Shown here in pieces: positions 1 through 8,228 of a stretch of DNA of 28,673 bases. Position 1 is the stretch's first letter, and every line of letters begins with the position of its first letter. The notes under the pieces are model-generated. The model was given only the letters and a program-made list of their open reading frames with translations, did no database searches and had not been told where the DNA came from. A program made the translations under genes and the position numbers. This DNA comes from JAAYJR01 sp964545315 (GTDB lineage Bacteria; Bacteroidota; Bacteroidia; Bacteroidales; Prolixibacteraceae), in the NCBI GenBank assembly GCA_964545315.1, contig CAZJGI010000041.1, forward strand, positions 1 through 28,673, written 5' to 3'.

Positions 1-526
1 CCAGTATTTTTTTAAGGGATTGCAAAGACCGGTGTACCAGTTTCCTGGCTGAATCGTATTTTAAGTCCATTATCCCACATATTTGTTCATAATTGAAATT
101 GCAGGTGAAACGATAGAACAATATTTCCCTTTGCCGGTAGGTTAATTCATCAATTGCCTTTTTTATAGCGTCTCCCCTTCCTTCAAATTGCTCTTTTTCA
201 ATTAATTTCTCAACAAAATTTGATTCCGGTTCTTTTTCTTTTTCCGGATCTGGTATTATAATGTTTTTTTTCCTGAGATTATGGAAAAGTCTTCTGCGAA
301 AAGATGTAATCAGGTATAAGGGTATGTTGTCTGTTTCACCCAGGTTTTTACAATTTTTTATAAGATCACAAAACAGGTCCTGAATTGTGTCCTTGATCAG
401 TTCATTGTCAGTAGAGAATTTTTTTCCGTATTGATAAAGTAATTGAATGTTATTAAAATAAATTTCAGACAGGGCATAATTTTTACCCTGCCTGAAATCA
501 TTCCACAAAGTATTTACAGGTTTCAT
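1..526 (-). CDS. ECF-type RNA polymerase sigma factor, partial (3' end beyond window)
   Basis: I translated this open frame from the ATG at 526; it runs off the window edge after about 175 residues. The protein has the two parts of an ECF (group 4) sigma-70 factor. The region 2 helix has DTIQDLFCDL at about residues 46-55, a variant of the usual D-x-x-Q-D-x-F core-binding motif. A charged linker follows (about 93-118). Region 4 has LTYRQREILFYRF at about 128-140 and a helix-turn-helix EQICGIMDLKYDSARKLV at about 147-164. It would direct core polymerase to a small promoter set. It begins 39 bp after the sugar kinase on the same strand, so co-transcription is possible. In Bacteroidota such factors often precede a FecR-type anti-sigma and SusC/SusD genes, but nothing beyond the edge can be seen. 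The family call is firm; the regulon is unknown. Confidence 0.88.
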   Translation of the reverse strand, partial: MKPVNTLWNDFRQGKNYALSEIYFNNIQLLYQYGKKFSTDNELIKDTIQDLFCDLIKNCKNLGETDNIPLYLITSFRRRLFHNLRKKNIIIPDPEKEKEPESNFVEKLIEKEQFEGRGDAIKKAIDELTYRQREILFYRFTCNFNYEQICGIMDLKYDSARKLVHRSLQSLKKIL

Positions 527-565
527 AAGTTAGTCTAATTTGTCAGCTTCTCAAATAAAGATCAG

Positions 566-1705
566 TTAAAAAAATGTTAGTTTAGAAGTTTCCTTATTAA
601 TTTTTTCTGTTAATTGATCCCAGTCGCTTAATTCGCTGTAAATATCCTGGCAGTAAAGATTCTCCTTTCCTGCCATACCTGCATACTTAACAGCCATATC
701 TGCCGTTTTTCCGTCAAGCAAAGCTGTAAGAAACGCCGCTACAGCAGTATCACCGGCTCCTGATGCGTTGACAATTTTGGAACTGTCAACTACATATGCA
801 TCGCACCAAATTTCCTGATGATTCCAAACTATTGGATCCAGTGTAATGTTATTCGTTTTGTTTATTTCTGATACATCTCCTGTTATCAGGTAAGCCCCGC
901 GGTGCCCCATTTTTATTAAAAGGACCTTTACTCCTGTGCTAATAATTTTTTCCCCGATCTCTCTGACAATCTCCATAGGTACATTATCTATAAAGTCACC
1001 GTCACCAGACAAGGAATTGATCTCTGCATATTTTTCGGGCATCATTATTTGAAGAACTTCTTCAATGCTGGGAACAAAAACATCAACGAAGGGAAGTGTG
1101 TTTTCCATTATTTTAGGCCAATTTACCTTACCTGATTCACTTTCAGAATCGGGGAGGCTAAAATCGAGAGAGGTAACAATTCCCATTTTTTTCACTTTTG
1201 AATACATCTCTGCCATTTGTTGTCCGTCATTCAGGTAAAACTGTCTTAGCAGTGGTGGATATCCAAAATGGAATAACCTGGAATTGGCAACAGCCTCAAA
1301 GTCGATGTGGCTCATGTCAAAGATCTGGTTACACCCGGGTGACTCAAGAAATATTCTGTCTATTCCCTGAGGGGCAAGGACAATACTAAAAGCGGTACCT
1401 GATGTTTTTGTCTTTTGAATACCTTCCGCGGCTCCGTATTTATTTAAACTTGCTTCAGCAATAACCCCTATGGAATCGTCACCGGTAAGTCCGTTGAGAA
1501 ATACCTTTTTCCCCAGTTTTTTCATTGCCAATCCAGTGTTGGGCACCAGCCCGCCCAGCACAAAATCCATTCCGTCGATTTCAATTAATTTCCCCGGGAT
1601 GAAGATGTCATTTACACTTTTAAAGCTGTCATTTTTTTTAAAACCGGGTAACATGTCAACGCATGTATACCCGGCAATGACAGCGTCATATTTTTTGATA
1701 TCCAT
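566..1705 (-). CDS. PfkB-family carbohydrate kinase
   Basis: This 379-aa cytoplasmic protein belongs to the ribokinase/PfkB family, which phosphorylates sugars with ATP. The N-terminal family signature region is at about residues 50-80 (GG-x-x-x-NTGLAMKKLG followed by NGLTGDDSIG). The C-terminal signature NASGAGDTAVAAF spans 313-325, with Asp319 as the expected catalytic base and the GAG turn as anion hole. It lies 12 bp after the isomerase-like gene, which follows the transporter with a 4-bp overlap. The three genes therefore look like an import, isomerise and phosphorylate module. The likely substrate is the ketose made by the isomerase-like protein, but the sequence does not identify the sugar. 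It is somewhat longer than typical ribokinases (about 310 aa), with extra sequence around 225-250 and 280-305. Substrate specificity is unassigned. Confidence 0.88.
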   Translation of the reverse strand: MDIKKYDAVIAGYTCVDMLPGFKKNDSFKSVNDIFIPGKLIEIDGMDFVLGGLVPNTGLAMKKLGKKVFLNGLTGDDSIGVIAEASLNKYGAAEGIQKTKTSGTAFSIVLAPQGIDRIFLESPGCNQIFDMSHIDFEAVANSRLFHFGYPPLLRQFYLNDGQQMAEMYSKVKKMGIVTSLDFSLPDSESESGKVNWPKIMENTLPFVDVFVPSIEEVLQIMMPEKYAEINSLSGDGDFIDNVPMEIVREIGEKIISTGVKVLLIKMGHRGAYLITGDVSEINKTNNITLDPIVWNHQEIWCDAYVVDSSKIVNASGAGDTAVAAFLTALLDGKTADMAVKYAGMAGKENLYCQDIYSELSDWDQLTEKINKETSKLTFF

Positions 1706-1717
1706 ATTTGGCCTTTT

Positions 1718-3076
1718 TTATACGACTTTTATATCATTTAAATAACAATAGTCTTTTAATACTTCGGTGTTATCGCCATAAGATATTATATAGTGCTGGC
1801 CTGAAATTTTTTGAGCAAACTCTTCCACAGGTGATTCAGTAAATATCTCAAGGCTTGGCAACTGTGGGGCAGGGTAGTCCCATCCTGCTTCTTCCCAGTT
1901 TATAAGCTTTCCTTCTCCTCTGTCAATATGCATTGTATATTCAGAACCAGTGTTTGATAACCTGGCAAGGGTCAGTTTACCGGTTTTCATTTTTGAGATA
2001 TTCAAAACTCCTCCGCTGATATTGCCGAATGCAGCACCGGTAACTGTTACTTTTCCATCAACTACTTCTGCAGGAACGAAATCGGGGACACCCATCAGGA
2101 CACTCTTTTCGAAGAATTCATAATATTCGAGGTATGCAGCGCACTGTCCTGTTAATTGTTTTACAATTAATTGAGTTACAGCTCCCATAGAATCATTTTC
2201 CGGGATGGTGCAAAGATTCATCTCATCGGAAAGGAGCATGAATATCATGGCAGGCGGCATACCCATGATCTTTTTCATGCCGTCAACATCCTTGAGTGAA
2301 ATGGCATTAAATTTATTATAAGTAGCTATCTTTTTGACTGCCAAATAATAAGAGATACCGTTTCTCAGGAAATCTTCATCAACAGGTTTTGTGAATACCC
2401 ACTCTTTTTTGATTTTATCCAGAAGTTGTTGTACTTCATCCTGATCAACTTCTTTGCTTTCATTGAGCATTTCCAGCATTTCAAAATACTCAATCTCCAC
2501 TCCTGTTTTTTCTTTGAGGGACAGTCCTTCATATAATGTATTATATAATTTCATATCCCGGAAACCCATCATGCCCACTTTTGTCTTTCTGACATATTTC
2601 GTGGCTGAGGCAGCAAGTGTGAAATCTTTAATTTTATCCAGTGGAGATGGTTTACCAATAACGTTATATATATATCTGAATTTATAACCAAGGTCTTCGA
2701 ATACTTTTCTCAGAGCGGTTGTTCCGGCCTGAGGAGCAGGAGTGACTACTCTTCCATTTTCCCTTACTCCTGCTAATCCCCATAATATCATGGGTTTATT
2801 TCTGAATTCTTCGGTTATTGATATTACAGCGTGTGAGGGTATCCAACCTGCAAGACATATGATAAGTGAATCAAAGTCTTTACCTTTCAGATCATTGATA
2901 GCCCTTTGTACATCTATACCTTGAGGGTCGTCAGTAACATGATCGGTTGATACTACCTCGATACCAAGGGATTTTACTTCTTCCCTGGCTTTATCACACA
3001 TCTCTTTAATTAAATCCTGAGGGGAGTTTATTTCCCCGAATCCCACAAACGCAGTTTTTACTAAATTTTCCATCAT
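1718..3076 (-). CDS. L-fucose/L-arabinose isomerase superfamily protein
   Basis: This 452-aa soluble protein resembles the L-fucose isomerase-like superfamily, metal-dependent aldose-ketose isomerases. The N-terminal half has the Rossmann-like pattern of the family, including LIICLAGWIPSH at about 71-82 and ILWGLAG at about 97-103. Candidate metal ligands are Glu293 in IPEND, an acidic residue in LEYYEF (Glu317 or Glu320) and His428 near the C-terminus in GQHYIISYGD. In classical FucI and AraA the middle ligand is an Asp or Glu; here the segment is Glu-rich. Length is shorter than FucI (about 590 aa) and closer to other superfamily members. The start at 3076 overlaps the transporter stop (ATGA), which implies translational coupling; the next codon is also Met. 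It probably converts the imported sugar to a ketose for the kinase. The substrate could be fucose, another 6-deoxy sugar, arabinose or something else. Confidence 0.78.
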   Translation of the reverse strand: MMENLVKTAFVGFGEINSPQDLIKEMCDKAREEVKSLGIEVVSTDHVTDDPQGIDVQRAINDLKGKDFDSLIICLAGWIPSHAVISITEEFRNKPMILWGLAGVRENGRVVTPAPQAGTTALRKVFEDLGYKFRYIYNVIGKPSPLDKIKDFTLAASATKYVRKTKVGMMGFRDMKLYNTLYEGLSLKEKTGVEIEYFEMLEMLNESKEVDQDEVQQLLDKIKKEWVFTKPVDEDFLRNGISYYLAVKKIATYNKFNAISLKDVDGMKKIMGMPPAMIFMLLSDEMNLCTIPENDSMGAVTQLIVKQLTGQCAAYLEYYEFFEKSVLMGVPDFVPAEVVDGKVTVTGAAFGNISGGVLNISKMKTGKLTLARLSNTGSEYTMHIDRGEGKLINWEEAGWDYPAPQLPSLEIFTESPVEEFAQKISGQHYIISYGDNTEVLKDYCYLNDIKVV

Positions 3077-4275
3077 ACTGTTGTTTTATTTTTGTTAAAA
3101 TTAATAAATCCAAGAAAAGTTATATAGCTGAGGCATAACAATGGCACTATAAAAGCAAATGTAATATTGGTAAGGTCAGCTACACTACCCATTATCATCG
3201 GGATGAAGGTCCCACCTACTATCATCGTAACCATCAAACCTGATAATTCATTTTGGTATTTTGGCATATGGTCAATAGTAAGTGAAAACACGAGTGGAAA
3301 AACATTGGCAAAGCCGAACCCAACGATCAGGATACCAATAAGTGCCATTGTGAAAGAATTAGTGAACAGGATTATTAATATCCCTACTATTGCAAACAGG
3401 CCTGTATAAATTAATAAACGGTTTGGAGCAATTACTTTCATTATATAGGAGCCAAAAAAACGGCCCAGAAATATCGGCAGATAAAAAAGTGACCAACTTA
3501 TGAGTAACCCCATTTTTTCTAGAGATATATTGAATTTGTCATTAAGCAGAATAGGTGCATGTGATGCAAGGGCAATTTCAACGCCGCAATAAATGAAGAT
3601 TCCCATTACCATTGCCAGTACATAACCGTTTTTGAGTAATTTCAGGCATGATTTTAATGATGCATTGTGAGTTTTTTCCTGCTTTACTTCCCTGACTTTA
3701 GACAGGTTGAACCAAAGAATTGCAGCTAAGACGATTGTTGCATTAACAGGGAACAGCACACTCCAGTCGAGTTTGAATAGGTTGAACATGATTGTAGGAA
3801 CAAGAAAACCCATTGATGATCCAATTGTGATAAACGATTGTGCCCTTGACAGATATTTCGAATATTGCCCCTCTTCAGCAATGTCCCGGATAAACGGGTT
3901 CCCTGCTACCTGCATAATTGCGCCACCGGCACCGATCAATAATACGGCAAGCAAAATCTTATAAAACTGACCCATGGATCCTGAGTCTACGACCATTTTA
4001 CCATACATACCTGATATTACAGGAATGAGCAGGCCAATAAACATTATTATAAGCCCCAGGTTTAAAATGAATACTTTTCCTTTTTTATCCTGGATGACTC
4101 CCATTGGTATTGACAACAGGCCAAACATGAGATATCCTAAAAAGGGAAGTAATGTTGCAACGGTAATAGAAAGGACAAACGATTCCCTCGCAAGGCTAAC
4201 CATAGGGCCTGCAGCATCAACCATTCCCATCGCAAGAAATATCAGGTATATAGGTAAAAATTTCTTAACACTCAT
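3073..4275 (-). CDS. Sugar MFS transporter (FucP-like)
   Basis: This 400-aa integral membrane protein has about 12 hydrophobic segments spread over its whole length and a charged central loop at about residues 195-208 (KVREVKQEKTHN) between the two six-helix halves. A cytoplasmic loop with GVIQDKKGK at about 58-66 matches the MFS loop 2-3 signature (G-x-x-x-D-x-x-G-R/K). The overall pattern resembles the FucP-type sugar:H+ symporters common in Bacteroidota, and it is the only transporter in the window. It sits between the ceramidase-like gene at 4314 (38-bp gap) and the isomerase-like gene (4-bp overlap). It probably imports the monosaccharide released by the upstream secreted enzymes. Specificity cannot be read from the sequence. 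Confidence 0.85.
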   Translation of the reverse strand: MSVKKFLPIYLIFLAMGMVDAAGPMVSLARESFVLSITVATLLPFLGYLMFGLLSIPMGVIQDKKGKVFILNLGLIIMFIGLLIPVISGMYGKMVVDSGSMGQFYKILLAVLLIGAGGAIMQVAGNPFIRDIAEEGQYSKYLSRAQSFITIGSSMGFLVPTIMFNLFKLDWSVLFPVNATIVLAAILWFNLSKVREVKQEKTHNASLKSCLKLLKNGYVLAMVMGIFIYCGVEIALASHAPILLNDKFNISLEKMGLLISWSLFYLPIFLGRFFGSYIMKVIAPNRLLIYTGLFAIVGILIILFTNSFTMALIGILIVGFGFANVFPLVFSLTIDHMPKYQNELSGLMVTMIVGGTFIPMIMGSVADLTNITFAFIVPLLCLSYITFLGFINFNKNKTTV

Positions 4276-4313
4276 TTTGTAATTATTTTTAGTTTTTGAA
4301 TTTAAGTTAATTA

Positions 4314-5867
4314 TTAAAACATTTTATTTATAAGTTCTACACTCTTATCCACCAGTACCTGTCCACCCTCGGGGCCAACCATGCCGCTTTGGACAACAGC
4401 GCTGTATCCTCCTCCTTCAACAGCTTTTTGAGTAGGCAGATAACCACCGCTTCCGTCGGTAAGTTGCAGTGATATTGTCTGAAGCGCATTGCTTCTGGCA
4501 CGGATCCTTAACCCAAAGTCAGTAAATAACTCGAAAGGATTAGTACATACTGCAACATCACCGATCCGCAATATATGAATTTTTGCTTTATATTGAGGAT
4601 CAGGCTCTGTTTTTTGCATCTCATATCGCCTTACAATATCATTATTCCATGTCATACGACCTAATAATTGGTCAGCAGATTTTGGATCTTCCTCAATTTG
4701 TTTTGCATATTTATCTCTCTCTGATTTGGCAAATTCATACTCTACCGGTTTTACTTTTCTGCCCGGAAGGGTAAATGTTTCCACCTGATGAATGAGTTTA
4801 ATATCCTCATATTTGTCATTTTTAACTGTTTCATATATCTCATCCACTGCATTAACAACACGTCTGGCCAATTCTTCAAGACGTGTAAGATTACGCAGCT
4901 TCATCATCCTTTCCTCAGCAGCTTTTCTGTACATGGGCCTTGGAGACTGGTCACCTGCAGCACTTATCCATCCGAGGATAACCAGGTCCTGTCCATACTG
5001 TTTTTTTAACTTTTCACGTACAGGATGAAATAAGTCGGCATTTATAGCATTTCGTCCTTCAACCTCCTGGGCAGTACAACCTATACTGATTATTGTTGCT
5101 ATGAATTTATCGTTTTTATCCCAGAAAAACAGGGTATGGACATCACGGTCTTCCATCCCTTCAATATTTATAAAATCAGGCGTATTGGTATTTCCATACA
5201 TCCTTGCTGTTCCGTCCGCAAAAGTTCCGGGTGCATCAATTTTTTTAGAATAAACGACTCTTCTGTTATTTGCAACTGATGCATGGCCAAGTCCCCAGGT
5301 CATGCTTCCCTGCTGTCTGCTTTTCCATGCTTCAACAATTCCCCCGGCAATTCTTTTTACCATAAAATTTTGGTATTCATCTGGTTGTAATACTCCTGTT
5401 TCAGGGATATTGTATAAGAAGGAGGGATGGTTGAAGTAGACGGGTGCAGTATGTGTATGTGTTGCATTTAGGAAAATTTTTTCTGCATCTGTTTCCGGTA
5501 ATAATTTTTTTACTTCTTGTTTTACCATGTCTGATAATTCTTCAGTTATCAGGGCAAGATCGCATGAAACCATAATGGCAATATCCAGTGAGCGATTTCC
5601 GTCCCTGGTTTCCAGGGTTATTATGTTAGCAGTAAGGGGTGTCTCTATTTCACTCGTTATCCGAAGGTGAAATTGTCCTTGTAATGCTACAGGTACTTCA
5701 GGAGTGATGTCAACAGTTGCCTTTCCTATATATAGCTGTGAAGCCATTAATCCAGGGGAACAAAGTAAAACAATAAAACACAAGACAATCAGAAGGGATA
5801 TAGGAATAAGGGGAGTCTTTTCACACTGTGTTACCGACAGGCTAAATTTATCTGCTTTCGTTTTCAT
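4314..5867 (-). CDS. Neutral/alkaline ceramidase-like hydrolase, secreted B type (B1)
   Basis: This 517-aa exported protein is homologous to the N-terminal domain of neutral/alkaline non-lysosomal ceramidases (zinc amidases). The frame is open upstream to 5981, but that start overlaps the preceding gene by about 100 bp. The ATG at 5867 gives a 10-bp gap, an N-terminal signal/anchor segment (hydrophobic at about 20-42) and a match to its paralogues. Motifs: TVDITPEVPVALQGQ (51-65), SCDL (101-104), NATHTHTAP (134-142) with the metal-binding His pair, YGNTN (224-228), CTAQ (264-267), AAGDQSPR (303-310), NPFELF with Glu446, and Tyr488 in GGGYSA near the C-terminus. Cys264 occupies the place where ceramidases have a metal-binding His. 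B1 differs from its sisters in NADLFH instead of NADYWH. Substrate is unknown. Confidence 0.8.
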   Translation of the reverse strand: MKTKADKFSLSVTQCEKTPLIPISLLIVLCFIVLLCSPGLMASQLYIGKATVDITPEVPVALQGQFHLRITSEIETPLTANIITLETRDGNRSLDIAIMVSCDLALITEELSDMVKQEVKKLLPETDAEKIFLNATHTHTAPVYFNHPSFLYNIPETGVLQPDEYQNFMVKRIAGGIVEAWKSRQQGSMTWGLGHASVANNRRVVYSKKIDAPGTFADGTARMYGNTNTPDFINIEGMEDRDVHTLFFWDKNDKFIATIISIGCTAQEVEGRNAINADLFHPVREKLKKQYGQDLVILGWISAAGDQSPRPMYRKAAEERMMKLRNLTRLEELARRVVNAVDEIYETVKNDKYEDIKLIHQVETFTLPGRKVKPVEYEFAKSERDKYAKQIEEDPKSADQLLGRMTWNNDIVRRYEMQKTEPDPQYKAKIHILRIGDVAVCTNPFELFTDFGLRIRARSNALQTISLQLTDGSGGYLPTQKAVEGGGYSAVVQSGMVGPEGGQVLVDKSVELINKMF

Positions 5868-5877
5868 AATTAAATAA

Positions 5878-7356
5878 TTAAAACATTTCATTGATAAGTT
5901 GTACGGTTCTGTCGACAAGTATTTGTCCGCCATCAGGCCCAACGACTCCACTTTGAATAACAGCACTGTATCCGCCTCCATTTACGGCTTTTTCTGTTGG
6001 CAGGTATGTAATAGGGCCTGCAAAAGCAATGACGAACGTTTGCAACGCCTTACTACGTGCCTGTATTCGTATTCCAAAATCTGTAAAGAATTCGAATTGA
6101 TTAGTGCAGAGGGCAATGTCTCCGATCCGGACAACATGAATTTCTGTTTTGTAATCAAGGTTCGGATTACTTTTTTGCAAGTTATAACGTTTAACAACAT
6201 CTGCATTCCATGTTACTCTTGCCAGGTGCTGTTCTGCCGATTTAGGATTGGCCGCAATCAGTGCTGCATATTTGTCTCTTTCAGATAAAGATACCCGGTA
6301 TTCTTCTTCTGTTACTTTTCTTACAGGAAGAGATAGGATTTCTGATTTGTGAATCAATTTAATATCTTCATGTTTATCATTTTTAACTGTTTCATATGCA
6401 TCTTCGACTGCAATGCAAATACGACGTGCCAACTCCTCTTCCTCATTCAAACTGCGTAATTTTCTCATTCGTTCTTCGGCTCCTTTCCGGTATAAAGGCC
6501 TTGGTGCCTGATCTCCGGAGGCTCCGCCCCAGGCAAGAATAGTTACGTCATTACCAAAACGTTCTCTCAGTTTTTTCCGTACCGGATGCCAGTAATCTGC
6601 ATTTACAGCCGATTTGTGTTCAACTACCTGGGAAGGGCACGGAACATTAATGGTCATAGCTATAAGTTTACCGCCTTCATTCCAGAAAAAGAGGGTATTC
6701 ACATCGTGGTCTTCCATTCCTTCAAGGTTCATAAAATCAGGCTTGTTTGTATTACCGTACATTACAGATGTTCCGTCGGCATAAACGATTCTTCTGTTAT
6801 AGGCTACTGCGGCATGGCTTAATCCCCATGTTACACTTCCCGGTTTCCTGCTTTCCCAGGCCGTATTTATAGCCTCGCTTACTTTTTTAACAAAAAAACT
6901 GACATACTCCTCAGGCTGGAGAACACCTTTTTCCGGGATCAGGTACCTGAATGAAAAATTTGAGTCATTTTCCAGAACCGGTGCAGTATGTGTGTGTGTG
7001 GCACTCAGAAATATTTTACTTACATCAAGCACTTTATTCTTTTTGCCAACCTCCTCACGTACCATCCGGAGCATATCATTTGAGATACAAAGCAGATCGC
7101 ATGATACCATGATTGCTGCGTCACCCTTATTACCCTCTTTCACTTCGAGAGCGATGATATTAGCAGTTAGCGGTGTTTCAGCTTCATTTGCGATTCTAAG
7201 GTGAAACTGGCCTGTAAGTGCAACTGGCAGTTCAGGTGTGATATCTACAGTTTCAGTTCCAATAAGTAATTCTCCCGCATCCGCGCTGACAATATATAAT
7301 AATAGTGCAAGGATTAGAAGAAGCACTGATCTTAGGAATAGATTATTTTTTTTCAT
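5878..7356 (-). CDS. Neutral/alkaline ceramidase-like hydrolase, secreted B type (B2)
   Basis: This 492-aa protein is the closest visible sister of the gene at 4314. I chose the ATG at 7356 instead of the upstream frame opening at 7446, because it places a standard signal peptide (hydrophobic core about 7-24, likely cleavage after SADA) at the N-terminus. Motifs: TVDITPELPVALTGQ (36-50), SCDLL (85-89), SATHTHTAP (118-126), YGNTN (200-204), VPCPSQ with Cys240, NADYWHPVR (252-260), GASGDQAPR (278-286), NQFEFF with Glu422 and GGGYSA with Tyr463. It has NQFEF where all paralogues have NPFE, and ASGDQAPR where others have AAGDQSP. It follows the FISUMP gene at 7480 after a 123-bp gap with inverted repeats. 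It is probably a zinc hydrolase acting in the periplasm or outside; substrate is unknown. Confidence 0.82.
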   Translation of the reverse strand: MKKNNLFLRSVLLLILALLLYIVSADAGELLIGTETVDITPELPVALTGQFHLRIANEAETPLTANIIALEVKEGNKGDAAIMVSCDLLCISNDMLRMVREEVGKKNKVLDVSKIFLSATHTHTAPVLENDSNFSFRYLIPEKGVLQPEEYVSFFVKKVSEAINTAWESRKPGSVTWGLSHAAVAYNRRIVYADGTSVMYGNTNKPDFMNLEGMEDHDVNTLFFWNEGGKLIAMTINVPCPSQVVEHKSAVNADYWHPVRKKLRERFGNDVTILAWGGASGDQAPRPLYRKGAEERMRKLRSLNEEEELARRICIAVEDAYETVKNDKHEDIKLIHKSEILSLPVRKVTEEEYRVSLSERDKYAALIAANPKSAEQHLARVTWNADVVKRYNLQKSNPNLDYKTEIHVVRIGDIALCTNQFEFFTDFGIRIQARSKALQTFVIAFAGPITYLPTEKAVNGGGYSAVIQSGVVGPDGGQILVDRTVQLINEMF

Positions 7357-7479
7357 ATGTTTTAAATTAATAATTTTCAGTTTATTCCGATAAAAATCGG
7401 GAGAACCCGCATGAGTTATTATCATACTTGTTACCCCGATTTTCATTTAGATAATTATTCAATTTTCAGTAAAAATCAT
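7357..7479. other. Intergenic spacer with inverted repeats
   Basis: This 123-bp gap lies between the FISUMP gene at 7480 and the ceramidase-like gene at 7356. It holds a small hairpin CCGAT-AAAA-ATCGG at 7387-7400. A wider inverted repeat pairs AAAATCGGG (7393-7401) with CCCGATTTT (7435-7443) across a 33-nt loop. The two arrangements share an arm and would compete. They could be a weak terminator, a processing site or a dispersed palindrome. I found no TAnnTTTG-type promoter. Confidence 0.4.
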
Positions 7480-8196
7480 TTAATCATTTTTTATGCAACG
7501 GACTGTAAAGCCGAACTTCTTTTCTCCTGCAGGGTTTCTGCCTATTCCGGCATTACCTGTGGCGAAATGGCGATAAGCTGCGCTGGACAGTGAACTTGGT
7601 GTAGAGGACCATATTGTACATCCTTCATTTATTGTTCCAAACAGTCCGTTTGTAAATCTTCGTCCGGTACCTATTACTGTAAGGCCACTTTCGTTGGTTG
7701 CCCCCTTATTCGGGTTTACCCAGTGTTCTGTTCCGGCTTCTTTTATTTTACCTCCCTGATCAGTTCCCCGCCAAACAGTTCCGTCAGCCTGTTCTTTGGT
7801 CATGCCGAGATACATTTCAAGAGTTTTCCATTCCTCATCAGTCGGAACATGCCATCCTTCGGGGCACAGTCCCGGCCTGTCACCAACGGCATGCCAGTTA
7901 TATAATGCTCCGTAAGGTTCTTTATGGGAGATGTCATTGTCGTACCATACATATGCAGGTGAATCACAATGCCTCCATTCTGTATTATCTGTAACATTTG
8001 GAATAGGGGTACCGTCATTAAATTTGGTAGTTCTCAGATTCTCCTGCAGCCAGACCTGGTCGCCTATTTGCACTGTATTATAGATATTACCGTCAATATC
8101 CTGAACTGTGCCTGTCATTTTTTGAGAAACGCAACCGGCAGAAAAAATAACCGTAGCAGCAAATAACAGGGTGTATAAATAAATTTTATTTTTCAT
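7480..8196 (-). CDS. FISUMP-domain lipoprotein (copy 1)
   Basis: This 238-aa protein has a lipoprotein signal peptide with SAGC at about residues 19-22, so Cys22 is the probable lipidated residue. The rest is one copy of the 'Fibrobacter succinogenes major paralogous' domain. Recognisable blocks are DGNIYNTVQIGDQVWLQENL (about 35-54), the FNDGTPIP turn, YGALYNWHAVG, LCPEGWHVPTDEEW (about 112-125) and the terminal GFTVRCIK. The domain has a C-type-lectin-like character and is usually found on surface proteins; its function is not established. It stands in tandem with a second copy upstream (32-bp gap), and both sit inside the ceramidase-like cluster. A binding or adhesion role at the cell surface is plausible but inferred. 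It lacks evidence for being a sulfatase-maturing enzyme. Confidence 0.85.
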   Translation of the reverse strand: MKNKIYLYTLLFAATVIFSAGCVSQKMTGTVQDIDGNIYNTVQIGDQVWLQENLRTTKFNDGTPIPNVTDNTEWRHCDSPAYVWYDNDISHKEPYGALYNWHAVGDRPGLCPEGWHVPTDEEWKTLEMYLGMTKEQADGTVWRGTDQGGKIKEAGTEHWVNPNKGATNESGLTVIGTGRRFTNGLFGTINEGCTIWSSTPSSLSSAAYRHFATGNAGIGRNPAGEKKFGFTVRCIKND

Positions 8197-8228
8197 GAGC
8201 TTAATTTTTAAAATTGTTTATATAAATC

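Noticed and set aside
5868..5981. Upstream extension of the B1 frame to 5981 (38 extra residues)
   Set aside because: It overlaps the 3' end of B2 by about 100 bp, and the ATG at 5867 gives a proper signal region and a 10-bp gap.
7357..7446. Upstream extension of the B2 frame to 7446
   Set aside because: The extra 30 residues would bury the signal peptide; the ATG at 7356 starts a standard one.
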